DNA of 49,174 bases. It comes from Mesolinea sp964536465 (lineage in GTDB: Bacteria; Chloroflexota; Anaerolineae; Anaerolineales; Anaerolineaceae). The DNA is taken from assembly GCA_964536465.1 (NCBI GenBank), contig CAZHXQ010000004.1:1-49174 (forward strand), written 5' to 3'. Position numbers and translations under genes: made by a program. Below the pieces are notes generated by a model that worked only from the letters and a program-made list of their open reading frames with translations, ran no database searches and was not told where the DNA came from. This document shows positions 1 through 8,415 of the stretch, in pieces (position 1 is the stretch's first letter; each line of letters starts with the position of its first letter).

Positions 1-253
1 CACGAATGGCTTCAGCCGCTTCGTGGTTAAAGCGGTCGATAGAGATAAAATCCATTAAGGCGGCGTCATGGTTGCCCATCAGCGCCTGCAAATTGGGCTG
101 GGCACGAAGCAATTCAATACATTGGTTGGGGTCCGGCCCGTAACCAACAACATCACCCAGAAACCAGACCTGGTCCACCTCACCGGCAGCCGCAAGAACC
201 GACTCGAAGGCAGTAAGATTGGCATGGATGTCCGAAAGAATTAAGGTGCGCAT
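1..253 (-). CDS. Metallophosphoesterase, N-terminal part (runs off window)
   Basis: The first 84 codons of a calcineurin-like phosphoesterase of the YfcE/MJ0936 type are present; the rest lies beyond base 1. The visible protein starts MRTLILSDIHAN, then has GDVVGYGPDP and GNHD. These are the first three metal-binding blocks of the fold (D-x-H, G-D-x-x-x-x-G, G-N-H-D). Such enzymes use two metal ions to hydrolyse phosphodiesters or phosphomonoesters, and the substrate cannot be told from this fragment. The ATG follows the stop of the upstream DUF3048 gene by one base (TGA-T-ATG), so the two are almost certainly co-transcribed and probably translationally coupled. Confidence 0.88.
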   Translation of the reverse strand, partial: MRTLILSDIHANLTAFESVLAAAGEVDQVWFLGDVVGYGPDPNQCIELLRAQPNLQALMGNHDAALMDFISIDRFNHEAAEAIR

Positions 254-254
254 A

Positions 255-1517
255 TCAGGGCATATTGAAGGTGATGCTCCAGTCGCCATTTTCGACTTCT
301 GAAGGTGAGGTTGTGCCAAAAATGGTCATCCAGGTGTTACCAGGTTGTAAGTGGAAGGGATTTCCGTCACCGTCAAAGAACTGGATCGGTTTGTTTCGTT
401 CGGGTGTTTTCCAAGAGACCTCATAAGCTTGCCCATTACGGAAGATGGTTGCTTCGTAGCCGGTCGTGTTTCCGATGAGATCGATGGTGTGCAACGTCCC
501 TTTTATCTCAGTATAGGGGGCTTTCAGAACGATGATGTTAGAAAAGGACAGCTGTTCACCCGTGTTCTGATCGATCAGGGGTTTATAAACGTAGTAAGTG
601 CTCTCGTCAATGGTCCAGTTGTGATATTTACCGGTTGCCGCGTCATAGATCCAGTGAGCCTGACTGGAGGAGGTCCAGATAATCCAGACACTTTTGCCCT
701 CTTGCCCTCCTGATGGCGCTGATGCTGAAAAAGCCATACCGCTCAGATCGGGGTCATCTTTTGCGTATCCGAGATAGTTGAAGTAGTTAGAGAGCGCAGC
801 AGAATCCCCAAAAACGCTGTAAACGTAATTTCTGCCGTCGTCGCAGACCCCAGGACAGAGATATTTATCCAGAAAATATCGTCCAGGAATGTAGAAGTCG
901 AGGTAAGGTAAAACGTCTTCCTTGTCCCCGCCGGTAGAGCCGATCACCGCCTGGTACAGGCTTCCCAGGTGACCATCGACGCGGCGAATCGACCGCATCG
1001 GCCCGATTTTGTCTGCATTCTGACCGTAATAAAGCGCGGCGTAGCGGTTGGCGCCCCAACCAATATAATACTCAAAAACAATGTCCGCCGAAGAAAGCCC
1101 CCAGTGGGGCTGGTTATCAATCAGGTGGTTGGAGACCTTCATGATCACCGGTCTGCGCCGCAAAAGAGCGGGGTCTTCCACTTTCAAACCGGTCAGCGGG
1201 TTGACCCCATCGGGATAGGCATCAGGGCCAATCACAGCTTGAGAGACGGGCGTGCTGCTTGGGGTCGGCGTGGAGTCATTGGTAGGTTCTGAGGACAGCT
1301 CTCCTGGTGTCGAGGTAGAAGCGGGCTCGGTAAGAGCAGGCGTCGCGGTCTGAAGGCCTGGTGTGCGCTCTTGTTCGATAACAGCTGTCACCGTACCGGC
1401 AATTGCCGTTTGTTGCCCGGCAGCTAAACCATCCGGACTTATCGGCACGCAGCCCGAGAGAAACACTAAAAAACCAAACAACAGGATAAAGATCGTTTTC
1501 ATAGTTTTCATATCCAC
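255..1517 (-). CDS. DUF3048 (YerB-like) lipoprotein
   Basis: A 420-residue secreted lipoprotein. The N-terminus has a lysine pair, a hydrophobic core and the lipobox LSGC, followed by a Ser/Thr/Pro-rich linker to about residue 95. The rest matches the DUF3048 family (Bacillus YerB): NPLTGLKVEDPALLRRRPV, then a PxWGLSSADIVFEY block and a GPMRSIR block. The biochemical role of the family is not established; its members sit on the outer face of the membrane. The third Met (ATG at 1511) may be the true start, because the AGGAAG ribosome site lies about 9 bases before it and only 3 before the annotated ATG. A -10 element (1533-1538) lies just upstream, so the gene probably has its own promoter after metH. 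Confidence 0.85.
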   Translation of the reverse strand: MDMKTMKTIFILLFGFLVFLSGCVPISPDGLAAGQQTAIAGTVTAVIEQERTPGLQTATPALTEPASTSTPGELSSEPTNDSTPTPSSTPVSQAVIGPDAYPDGVNPLTGLKVEDPALLRRRPVIMKVSNHLIDNQPHWGLSSADIVFEYYIGWGANRYAALYYGQNADKIGPMRSIRRVDGHLGSLYQAVIGSTGGDKEDVLPYLDFYIPGRYFLDKYLCPGVCDDGRNYVYSVFGDSAALSNYFNYLGYAKDDPDLSGMAFSASAPSGGQEGKSVWIIWTSSSQAHWIYDAATGKYHNWTIDESTYYVYKPLIDQNTGEQLSFSNIIVLKAPYTEIKGTLHTIDLIGNTTGYEATIFRNGQAYEVSWKTPERNKPIQFFDGDGNPFHLQPGNTWMTIFGTTSPSEVENGDWSITFNMP

Positions 1518-1532
1518 TTCCTGAATACAACT

Positions 1533-1538
1533 ATTTTA
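1533..1538 (-). promoter_or_regulatory. -10 element for the DUF3048 gene
   Basis: On the minus strand the sequence reads GGGTAAAAT, giving a TAAAAT hexamer about 15 bases before the start codons of the DUF3048 lipoprotein gene. The GG before the hexamer recurs at other promoters in this window. No convincing -35 was seen. Confidence 0.5.
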
Positions 1539-1608
1539 CCCTATCGACCATGGCTCTATTGGTAGGTGTGTCGCGAGGTTGGATAAACCTGGAATTTGTC
1601 TGGGTTAA

Positions 1609-4600
1609 TTATTCCAGCAGCTGGTCCATCCGGTTAATGCCGGCATCGAAGGGCTTGGCCAGCGGGTGATGAACCACCATTGCCGCTGTTGATTGCTCCG
1701 GCACGAGCTGCCAGGCGGAGGTCAGTTCCATGCCCAACACTTTTTCCGCCGGCAGTAAATCAAACACCTTGCGGTGTTCTTTCAGCCAGGGAACCGCGGG
1801 GTAGCCCCAGGAATACCGAAAGCCCTGCTTAGCCCCAATGCCCAGCTCTGCACGAATCTGACGGTGAATGAATTCAGCGCTGGCTTCAGCCATCTGGACG
1901 GCAAGCCCGTGCAGGAAATAGCCCTCAGAATATTGCCCCTGACTATCCAGTTCTTCAAATTGCTCGGTGACATTTCTGCCAACCGTTACCACTTGCAGCG
2001 GCAGCAGGTCGAATCTGGAACTGCCAACCGGTAAGAAGTAATCGCTCAGACACAAACCTTCGCCCTTGGTTTGACGGGGGAAGTTCAGCCTGATAATTTC
2101 GATGGGGTTAGAAATGCTGTTCTCGCGCGGTTCATAAATCACCAGGTCATCTCCATCTGCCCAAACCGGGAAATAGCCGTACACCGCCTGCGGTTGGATC
2201 CACCCTTCGTCTTGCGCCTGCCTGAGCATGCGCATCCGCCTCTGGTCAAACTCTGCCTTCAACTGCTGCCATTCCTGCCCACGCACTTGCTTCGCGCCCC
2301 AGGAAAGCCGGTACAATTCGGTCAGATTGATCAGTTTTGCCACTTCTTCGAACGGCAGTTGCTTTTCAATTCGGATGCCCAACGGTGCTACAGACGGAAT
2401 GATTTTAGCCGGAGGGACGCGGCCCGCGGTTCCTGGCGTTGCGCTTGTTTTTCTTTCGGGTTTATTCACTTCAGACGCGACATATGCCTGTGCTTGCTGT
2501 AATAAGGGCTTCCTTTCAGGGTCGACCAACTGGTCCATAACGCTGAGACCTTCAAAAGCGTCCTTGCAATAGAAAATACCCGCCTGGTAGGGTCCAAGTT
2601 CCGCATTTTGGGCGATACGCTCAGCAAACAGGGGGTTGATGGCCGCGCCGCCGATCAGGATCGGCATCTCGATTCCACGTCGTTGGAATTGGTTGGCAAT
2701 CAGAGGCATCTGTTTGCTGGTCGATACCAGCAATGCGCTCAACCCGACAGCGTCTGCATTTTCTTCTACAGCGCGGCTGATGATTTCCTCGGCCGGCACT
2801 TGTTTGCCAAGGTCTACCACCTCATAGCCGTTATTTGCCAGGATGGTTTTGACCAGGTTCTTGCCGATATCGTGAACATCGCCATAAACCGTGGCCAAAA
2901 CGATCTTGCCCTTGCTGAGTCCTTCCTGTCTTTCCAGATATTGTTCCAGGTGAAAGACCGCTTTCTTCATCGCCTCAGCAGACTGAAGCACGAAGGGTAG
3001 AATCAGTTCTCCTGAACCAAAGCGGTCGCCAACAACTTTCATGGCAGGCAAAAGCACCTGGTTGAGGACTTGGACCGCGGCTTCGGCCCTGGGCTGATCC
3101 GTCTCAGACAAGATCTGATCAATATCGTCCTCCAGACCGTTTTTCTGGCGCAGAATGATCCGCTGAAAAAGACGTTCACGAGCGTTCAAGCCCTCAAAAG
3201 GATCCTTTTTTTCGACGGCACCGGCTTCCCCGTCAGCATGGGTCTCAAAATAATTTACCAGTTTCTCCAGCGCATCTGCTGAACGATTGAATATCAGGTC
3301 TTCAGCGAGTTTTTTCTGCTCGGCAGGAATCTCTCCATAAGGACGAATGTGGGCGGGGTTGACGATGGCCATGTCCAACCCATATTCAACCGCATGGTGT
3401 AGAAAGACACTGTTGATCAACTTGCGGGCTGCCTGAGCCAGACCAAAGGAAATATTGCTCACTCCCAGGCAGGTGTGCACGCCCGGTAATTCCCGCTTAA
3501 TCGCGGAAATCCCTTTGAGGGTCTCCACAGCGCTCTCCCTCCAGACCTCTTCTCCTGTTGCCAGGGTAAAGGTCAGCGGGTCGAAAACAAGGTCTTGGGC
3601 TCTGAGATTGAAGTCGTCCAAAGCCAGATTGTGCATTCTTTTGGCTATGGCCAATTTTCTCTCTTCAGTTTTAGCCATGCCTTCTTCGTCGATAGTCAGG
3701 CACAGCACCGCGGCGCTGTATTGCCTGGCAAGTGTAAACATTTTGCCAGCCTTTTCTGTCCCCGATTCAAGATTGGTCGAATTGATCAGGCAGCGACCGG
3801 GCGCGGTCTTCAGGGCGGCTTCAGCGACAGACACCTCTGTGGTGTCGATGATCAACGGAACAGGCACTTCCAGTGAAAGCCGTTTGACAATTGTTTTCAT
3901 TAGCTCGGCTTCATCGCCGCGTTCGGTAGTCGCCACGCTGATATCCAGACCGTGTGCGCCAAAATCAAGCTGATCGTAAGCCACCTGCATGATGGCATCA
4001 AAATCTTCTGCCAACAGGAGGCGTTTGAAGGCTTTTGAGCCCTGCGCGTTCATCCGTTCACCGATGATAAATGGGGCCGGTTGCTGTTCGATCTGGACTG
4101 CCTGTACAGGTGATGCCAGCATTGCCTCCGATTCGGATGCTGTTTTCGCGGCGTTAATCTCATCGATTTTTTTAGCAAGCGCCGCAATGTGTTCCGGTCG
4201 GGTTCCGCAACACCCGCCGACAATGCGCACGCCCATTCGTTGAACATAGTCTCCCAGCTGACTTGAAAATTCTTCCGGTGTCATCGGATAAACCGCCACA
4301 CCATCGACGTTCAGAGGCAATCCGGCGTTGGGAATGCTGGAGATGGGCAAAGAGGAGTGCGAAGTTAAATATTCGATCGAGTCGCGCATGTGCTCGGGCC
4401 CGGTGGAGCAGTTGAGCCCGATGGCGTCCACGCCCATCCCTTCCAGGATGGCAGTTACAGCCGTTATGTCAGTACCCAGAAGCATCTTGCCATTTACATC
4501 CAGCGTGACCTGTGCCTGGATGGGCAGCCAGCGTTGTTCCTCTTCCAACGCCAGGCGGATGCCGTTGATGGCGGCTTTGACCTCCAGAATATCATTGGAT

Positions 4601-5118
4601 GTTTCGATCAGCAGCAAGTCAACACCGCCTCTGATCAGACCGAGTGCCTGCTCACGGAAGACGTCCGCAAGTTCATCAAAACTGATATCAGACATCTCGG
4701 GGTCATCAGCTGAGATCAGTTTTCCCGAAGGGCCCATCGAGCCGGCAACAAAACGAGGCTTTTCCGGGGTGGAGAAGTCATTGGCGGCTTGCCGCGCAAG
4801 GCTGGCTGCTTTCTGATTCAGTTCTACAACCCGGTCTTGTAAGGCGTAGTCAGCCAGAGTAATCCGGTTCGACCTGAAGGTGTTGGTTTCGATAACATCC
4901 GCGCCTGCTTCCAAAAACGCGTGGTGGACCTGTGAGACAACCTGAGGCTTAACCAGGACCAGCGCGTCATTGCAGCCTTCCAACGCGGCACCACCATAAT
5001 CTTCAATGCTGAGATTATAGGATTGCAGCGTTGTACCCATGGCTCCGTCAAAAATGAGCACACCTCTGTCTAGGGCATCCAGGTAAGCGCTTTTTTTAGC
5101 AATCGGGTTTTTATCCAT
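1609..5118 (-). CDS. metH: Cobalamin-dependent methionine synthase MetH
   Basis: A 1169-residue enzyme that transfers a methyl group from methyl-tetrahydrofolate through cobalamin to homocysteine, giving methionine and tetrahydrofolate in the cytoplasm. All four modules are present. The homocysteine/zinc domain covers about residues 1-325, with zinc ligands C237 (GLNC) and C303/C304 (GGCCGTRPEH). The pterin domain covers about 348-610 and starts FIIGERMNAQGSKAF. The cobalamin cap and Rossmann domain cover about 645-870, with the axial ligand H749 in GDVHDIGKN. The SAM-binding reactivation domain covers about 930-1169 and contains SWGYPAVPW. The length is close to the usual ~1200. It appears to be transcribed alone from a promoter at 5194-5222, with a terminator-like hairpin in its leader. 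Confidence 0.97.
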   Translation of the reverse strand: MDKNPIAKKSAYLDALDRGVLIFDGAMGTTLQSYNLSIEDYGGAALEGCNDALVLVKPQVVSQVHHAFLEAGADVIETNTFRSNRITLADYALQDRVVELNQKAASLARQAANDFSTPEKPRFVAGSMGPSGKLISADDPEMSDISFDELADVFREQALGLIRGGVDLLLIETSNDILEVKAAINGIRLALEEEQRWLPIQAQVTLDVNGKMLLGTDITAVTAILEGMGVDAIGLNCSTGPEHMRDSIEYLTSHSSLPISSIPNAGLPLNVDGVAVYPMTPEEFSSQLGDYVQRMGVRIVGGCCGTRPEHIAALAKKIDEINAAKTASESEAMLASPVQAVQIEQQPAPFIIGERMNAQGSKAFKRLLLAEDFDAIMQVAYDQLDFGAHGLDISVATTERGDEAELMKTIVKRLSLEVPVPLIIDTTEVSVAEAALKTAPGRCLINSTNLESGTEKAGKMFTLARQYSAAVLCLTIDEEGMAKTEERKLAIAKRMHNLALDDFNLRAQDLVFDPLTFTLATGEEVWRESAVETLKGISAIKRELPGVHTCLGVSNISFGLAQAARKLINSVFLHHAVEYGLDMAIVNPAHIRPYGEIPAEQKKLAEDLIFNRSADALEKLVNYFETHADGEAGAVEKKDPFEGLNARERLFQRIILRQKNGLEDDIDQILSETDQPRAEAAVQVLNQVLLPAMKVVGDRFGSGELILPFVLQSAEAMKKAVFHLEQYLERQEGLSKGKIVLATVYGDVHDIGKNLVKTILANNGYEVVDLGKQVPAEEIISRAVEENADAVGLSALLVSTSKQMPLIANQFQRRGIEMPILIGGAAINPLFAERIAQNAELGPYQAGIFYCKDAFEGLSVMDQLVDPERKPLLQQAQAYVASEVNKPERKTSATPGTAGRVPPAKIIPSVAPLGIRIEKQLPFEEVAKLINLTELYRLSWGAKQVRGQEWQQLKAEFDQRRMRMLRQAQDEGWIQPQAVYGYFPVWADGDDLVIYEPRENSISNPIEIIRLNFPRQTKGEGLCLSDYFLPVGSSRFDLLPLQVVTVGRNVTEQFEELDSQGQYSEGYFLHGLAVQMAEASAEFIHRQIRAELGIGAKQGFRYSWGYPAVPWLKEHRKVFDLLPAEKVLGMELTSAWQLVPEQSTAAMVVHHPLAKPFDAGINRMDQLLE

Positions 5119-5136
5119 CGTTCCTCACAGGTAGTT

Positions 5137-5161
5137 AAAAAACGCCTCAGACGAGGCATTT
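5137..5161 (-). terminator. Terminator-like hairpin in the metH leader
   Basis: On the minus strand, AAATGCCTC-GTCT-GAGGCGTTT forms a stem of nine pairs (one G-U) with a four-base loop, followed by further Us. It lies downstream of the metH promoter and about 20 bases before the ATG. No minus-strand gene lies upstream for it to terminate, so it is better read as an attenuator than as an ordinary 3' end. Confidence 0.65.
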
Positions 5162-5193
5162 GTGTTCGTCAGTTGTCTTTTCACTCGCAGAAA

Positions 5194-5222
5194 AGTTTAT
5201 CACATCCTCTGGGCCGGTTCAA
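5194..5222 (-). promoter_or_regulatory. metH promoter
   Basis: On the minus strand, TTGAAC (5217-5222) and TAAACT (5194-5199) are separated by exactly 17 bases, and the -10 is preceded by TGA as in extended -10 promoters. Transcription would start near 5187, giving a leader of about 70 bases that includes the hairpin at 5137-5161. Confidence 0.55.
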
Positions 5223-5397
5223 TTAATGAGAGACTGTCGAAGCCTACTTTCAGGAGCAGAAACCAGGATTATTTATACCTTTACAAGCTTTTTTGCAAGT
5301 GGTTAGGCCCAACCGCGCCTGCGATCCGAAATAGAGGTTGGGGACGAGTTCTCCCGACAATGATTGTCTGATCACTCCGGTGTTGAGACAATTAATG

Positions 5398-5403
5398 TAT
5401 AAT
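5398..5403 (+). promoter_or_regulatory. -10 element 6 bases before a start codon (leaderless type)
   Basis: A perfect TATAAT is followed by six bases and the ATG at 5410. Transcription would begin at or next to the ATG, giving a leaderless mRNA. No ribosome site and no good -35 are visible. Confidence 0.6.
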
Positions 5404-5409
5404 TTCAGC

Positions 5410-5817
5410 ATGCTACGAGATGACAGCCCCCAGCCTTTTTCCTATTACCTGCCTGCGGTTGTGATTTTGATCCTCCTGGGTGGCGGAGGGCTCTATCTGG
5501 TGCTTACCCAGACTCTACCCACAGTTGGGCCTCGTTGGCTCTTCTATTTGACTCTTATTCTTCTGTGTGCCGGGTTGTTTATGCCCCTCGCCTGGGTGAT
5601 CAATCGCCGTTTTTCTTCGGACCCTCCCGCAGGTCCACACGTTATCATCCGCCAGGCTGTCTGGTTTGGTGTTTTTGCCGCCCTGCTCAGCTGGCTCCAG
5701 ATTGCCCGGGTATTATCTTTACCGCTGGGTATCATTATGGGAATCGCCCTTTTTCTAATCGAATTTCTTATCCGCATGTGGGAACGCAGCCGCTGGAAGC
5801 CCAACCTGCCTGCCTGA
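5410..5817 (+). CDS. Small four-helix membrane protein of unknown function
   Basis: A 135-residue protein that I do not recognise. It has four hydrophobic segments: YYLPAVVILILLGGGG, then WLFYLTLILLCAGLFMPLAW, then a segment around AVWFGVFAALLSWLQ, and LGIIMGIALFLIEFLI. It ends with a basic cytoplasmic tail. The frame is open from 5338, but the ATG at 5410 is chosen because TATAAT lies six bases before it. The stop is one base from the selA ATG, so it heads a run with selA, an M24 peptidase, tsaD and an OsmC-like gene. Similar short membrane proteins are often conserved only within a phylum; no function is proposed. Confidence 0.7.
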   Translation: MLRDDSPQPFSYYLPAVVILILLGGGGLYLVLTQTLPTVGPRWLFYLTLILLCAGLFMPLAWVINRRFSSDPPAGPHVIIRQAVWFGVFAALLSWLQIARVLSLPLGIIMGIALFLIEFLIRMWERSRWKPNLPA

Positions 5818-5818
5818 A

Positions 5819-7192
5819 ATGAATAATTACAGCGCGATTCCTTCGGTCGATTACCTGCTAAATTTGCCGACTATGGCAGCTTTATTGCAAGAATATGGGC
5901 ATCAGTGGTGCCTGCAGGCGACCCGAGAGGTGTTCGATGAGATTCGCAGCCAGGTTGCCAACCTCCCGGCGGTCCCTACAGAAGATGAAATTCTGTCCCG
6001 AATCGAAGGCTTACTGAGGGACCAGTCCGCCCCCACGCTGCGCGGTGTGATCAATGCCACCGGCGTGGTCTTGCACACCAATCTCGGTCGGGCACCGCTG
6101 AGCGAATCTGCTCTGGAGGAGGTCTCTCGTATCGGTGAGGTCTATTCCACCCTGGAATACGACCTTGCCAAAGGTCAGCGCGGCAAACGCGACCTTCACG
6201 CGGCCCAGCTGCTCACGCAGCTCACCGGGGCTGAAGCCGCGCTGGTGGTCAACAACAACGCTGGTGCAGTCATGCTGACACTGGCCGCCCTTGCCAACCG
6301 AAAAAAGGTAGCTATTTCCCGCTCCCAATTGGTTGAGATCGGTGGAGGCTTCCGCATCCCGGAAGTAATGCGTCTATCTGGCGCAAAAATTGTCGAGATT
6401 GGCACCACCAACCGCACCCATCTTAGTGATTACGAAAACGCCATCCAGGAGGGTGCGAATCTGATCCTGATCGCCCACCAATCTAATTTTAAGATTGTCG
6501 GCTTCACCTCCTCACCTGAGATTGCTGAAATCACAAACCTTGCCCATCAATACGAGATCCCCGTGCTGTACGACCTTGGTTCAGGCGCGCTGATCGACCC
6601 GGCCGCTTTCGGCCTGGAGGCTGAACTGACCGTCCAGGAAGCCTTGGCTCAGGGAGTGGACATCGTATGTTTTTCAGGAGACAAACTGCTGGGTGGGCCG
6701 CAGGCTGGCTTGGTCGTGGGCAAAGCGAAATATATCGACAAGATCCGCCGGCATCCATTTTATCGGGCACTCAGAGCAGACAAACTCTGCCTCGCTGCCC
6801 TGACGGCCACCCTGCTCGATTATCTCAAAGGCGAAGCTGCCCATGCGATCCCCGTCCTGATCATGCTCTCACGCGCTGAAAATGATCTTAAAAAGCAAGC
6901 CGAGCTGTGGCAGAGGGAACTGGGCGTCGGAGTAGTTGTCCGTGGCGAGTCCATGATTGGCGGAGGCAGCCTGCCTGGGCAGACGCTGCCAACCTGGCTG
7001 CTGGCCTTGAAGCCAAAATCAGCACCGCGTCTAAGCAAGCGGCTGCGTCAGATGGACCCTCCCATCATTACCAGAATAGAAGACGACCTGGTGCTGCTTG
7101 ACCCCAGAACCGTATTCCCCGCTCAGGACGCGGTATTATTAATTAATCTTAAAATTGCACTCGAAGAGGAACCCTATGAAAACAGACCTTGA
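5819..7192 (+). CDS. selA: L-seryl-tRNA(Sec) selenium transferase SelA
   Basis: A 457-residue PLP enzyme that converts Ser-tRNA(Sec) to Sec-tRNA(Sec) using selenophosphate. The N-terminal helical part (1-70) is followed by the signature INATGVVLHTNLGRAPL (78-94), the glycine-rich LVEIGGGFRIPEVM block and the PLP lysine K289 in SGDKLLGGPQAG. The length is typical for bacterial SelA. The ATG is one base after the stop of the upstream membrane-protein gene. The 3' end overlaps the next gene by 17 bases. selB, selD and tRNA-Sec are not visible in the window, so selenoprotein synthesis cannot be confirmed from here. A SelA-like paralogue with another substrate is less likely, given the full set of motifs. 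Confidence 0.92.
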   Translation: MNNYSAIPSVDYLLNLPTMAALLQEYGHQWCLQATREVFDEIRSQVANLPAVPTEDEILSRIEGLLRDQSAPTLRGVINATGVVLHTNLGRAPLSESALEEVSRIGEVYSTLEYDLAKGQRGKRDLHAAQLLTQLTGAEAALVVNNNAGAVMLTLAALANRKKVAISRSQLVEIGGGFRIPEVMRLSGAKIVEIGTTNRTHLSDYENAIQEGANLILIAHQSNFKIVGFTSSPEIAEITNLAHQYEIPVLYDLGSGALIDPAAFGLEAELTVQEALAQGVDIVCFSGDKLLGGPQAGLVVGKAKYIDKIRRHPFYRALRADKLCLAALTATLLDYLKGEAAHAIPVLIMLSRAENDLKKQAELWQRELGVGVVVRGESMIGGGSLPGQTLPTWLLALKPKSAPRLSKRLRQMDPPIITRIEDDLVLLDPRTVFPAQDAVLLINLKIALEEEPYENRP

Positions 7193-8414
7193 ACAATTGA
7201 TCACACAAAAGCAGGTCGATGCCCTATGGATCAGCGGCGCGGCTCAACACAACCCTTCCATGACTTATTTCACCGGCCGCATCCACGTTACAGCCGCTGA
7301 CCTTTTCATCCTCCCTGGCAGAGAACCAATTCTTTTCCACGGCACGATGGAACGCGAGGAAGCAGCCAAAACCGGCTTTGAACTGGTGTCCTATTCGCGC
7401 TATCCCACCAGTGAATTTCTTAAATTGGCTGATGGCAATCCACTGGAAGCCAGCGCGTTGAGATACCAAAAGATGCTCGAAGATATCGGTTTGACCGCAG
7501 GCAAAGTGCTTCTCTATGGCAACAGAGAAATCGGTCCTTTCTTCTCTCTGATAAAACGGTTGGAAGAATTATTGCCCGAACTGCACTTTAGTGGTGACTT
7601 CGACCAGGCAATCATCATGCAGGCCCGCGCGACCAAAGACCCGGCTGAAATTGAAGAGATTCGCAAAATGGGAAAAATCACTACCGGCGTGGTCGCCCGG
7701 GTGCAGGACTTCTTGAGCAATCACCAAGTCGGCCAGGAAACATTAATTAAAGCGGATGGCAGCCCTCTGACCATCGGAGATGTCAAGAGCCTGATTGACT
7801 TGTGGCTGGCAGAAGCGGGCGCTGAAAACCCTGAGTCTACAATTTTCGCGATCGGAAGAGACGCAGGGATACCCCACAGTACCGGTACAGCCACAGATCC
7901 GATCCAGTTGGGCAAGAGCATCGTGTTCGATATCTTTCCCTGTCAGGCTGGAGGCGGTTATTTCTACGATTTCACCCGCACCTGGTGCCTCGGCTATGCC
8001 CCCAACGAGGTTCAGGAAGCTTACGATCAGGTCAAGCAGGTCTACCAACAAGTGGTTGCCGAGCTGGAACTGGGAGCCCACGCGCCCAAATACCAGGACC
8101 GCACCTGCGAGCTGTTTGAGTCTCTGGGTCACGAGACCATCCGTCAGAACGAGGCCATCGAAGAAGGGTACATCCACAGTCTTGGGCACGGGCTGGGCCT
8201 CAACGTCCACGAGAAACCCTGGTTTGGTCGCAAGGAAGACCCCAGCAATATCCTTCAGGTCGGCTCGGTTTTCACTATTGAGCCTGGACTCTATTACCCC
8301 AGCCGTGGTTTCGGTATTCGGCTCGAAGACACCTGGTATGTAACCGAGGATAGCCGCTTCGAAAAGATCGTGGATTATCCCATGGAACTGGTTGTACCGA
8401 TGAAAGAGGGCTGA
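7176..8414 (+). CDS. M24 family metallopeptidase (Xaa-Pro dipeptidase-like)
   Basis: A 412-residue cytoplasmic protein with an N-terminal creatinase-like domain (about 1-150) and a C-terminal pita-bread peptidase domain. The five metal ligands expected for M24 can be placed: Asp in VFDIFP, Asp in FYDFTRTW, His in SLGHGLGLNVHE, Glu in FTIEPG and Glu in IRLEDTW. Members cleave Xaa-Pro dipeptides or the N-terminal Xaa-Pro bond; the exact specificity is not readable. The start at 7176 is preferred over an upstream in-frame ATG (7155) because AGAGGA lies five bases before it. It overlaps selA by 17 bases and ends one base before tsaD, so it sits within the operon. Confidence 0.88.
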   Translation: MKTDLEQLITQKQVDALWISGAAQHNPSMTYFTGRIHVTAADLFILPGREPILFHGTMEREEAAKTGFELVSYSRYPTSEFLKLADGNPLEASALRYQKMLEDIGLTAGKVLLYGNREIGPFFSLIKRLEELLPELHFSGDFDQAIIMQARATKDPAEIEEIRKMGKITTGVVARVQDFLSNHQVGQETLIKADGSPLTIGDVKSLIDLWLAEAGAENPESTIFAIGRDAGIPHSTGTATDPIQLGKSIVFDIFPCQAGGGYFYDFTRTWCLGYAPNEVQEAYDQVKQVYQQVVAELELGAHAPKYQDRTCELFESLGHETIRQNEAIEEGYIHSLGHGLGLNVHEKPWFGRKEDPSNILQVGSVFTIEPGLYYPSRGFGIRLEDTWYVTEDSRFEKIVDYPMELVVPMKEG

Positions 8415-8415
8415 G

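Noticed and set aside
5119..5222. SAM or cobalamin riboswitch before metH
   Set aside because: The leader is only about 70 bases from the likely start, too short for either fold, and no known core motif is seen; only the hairpin is supported.
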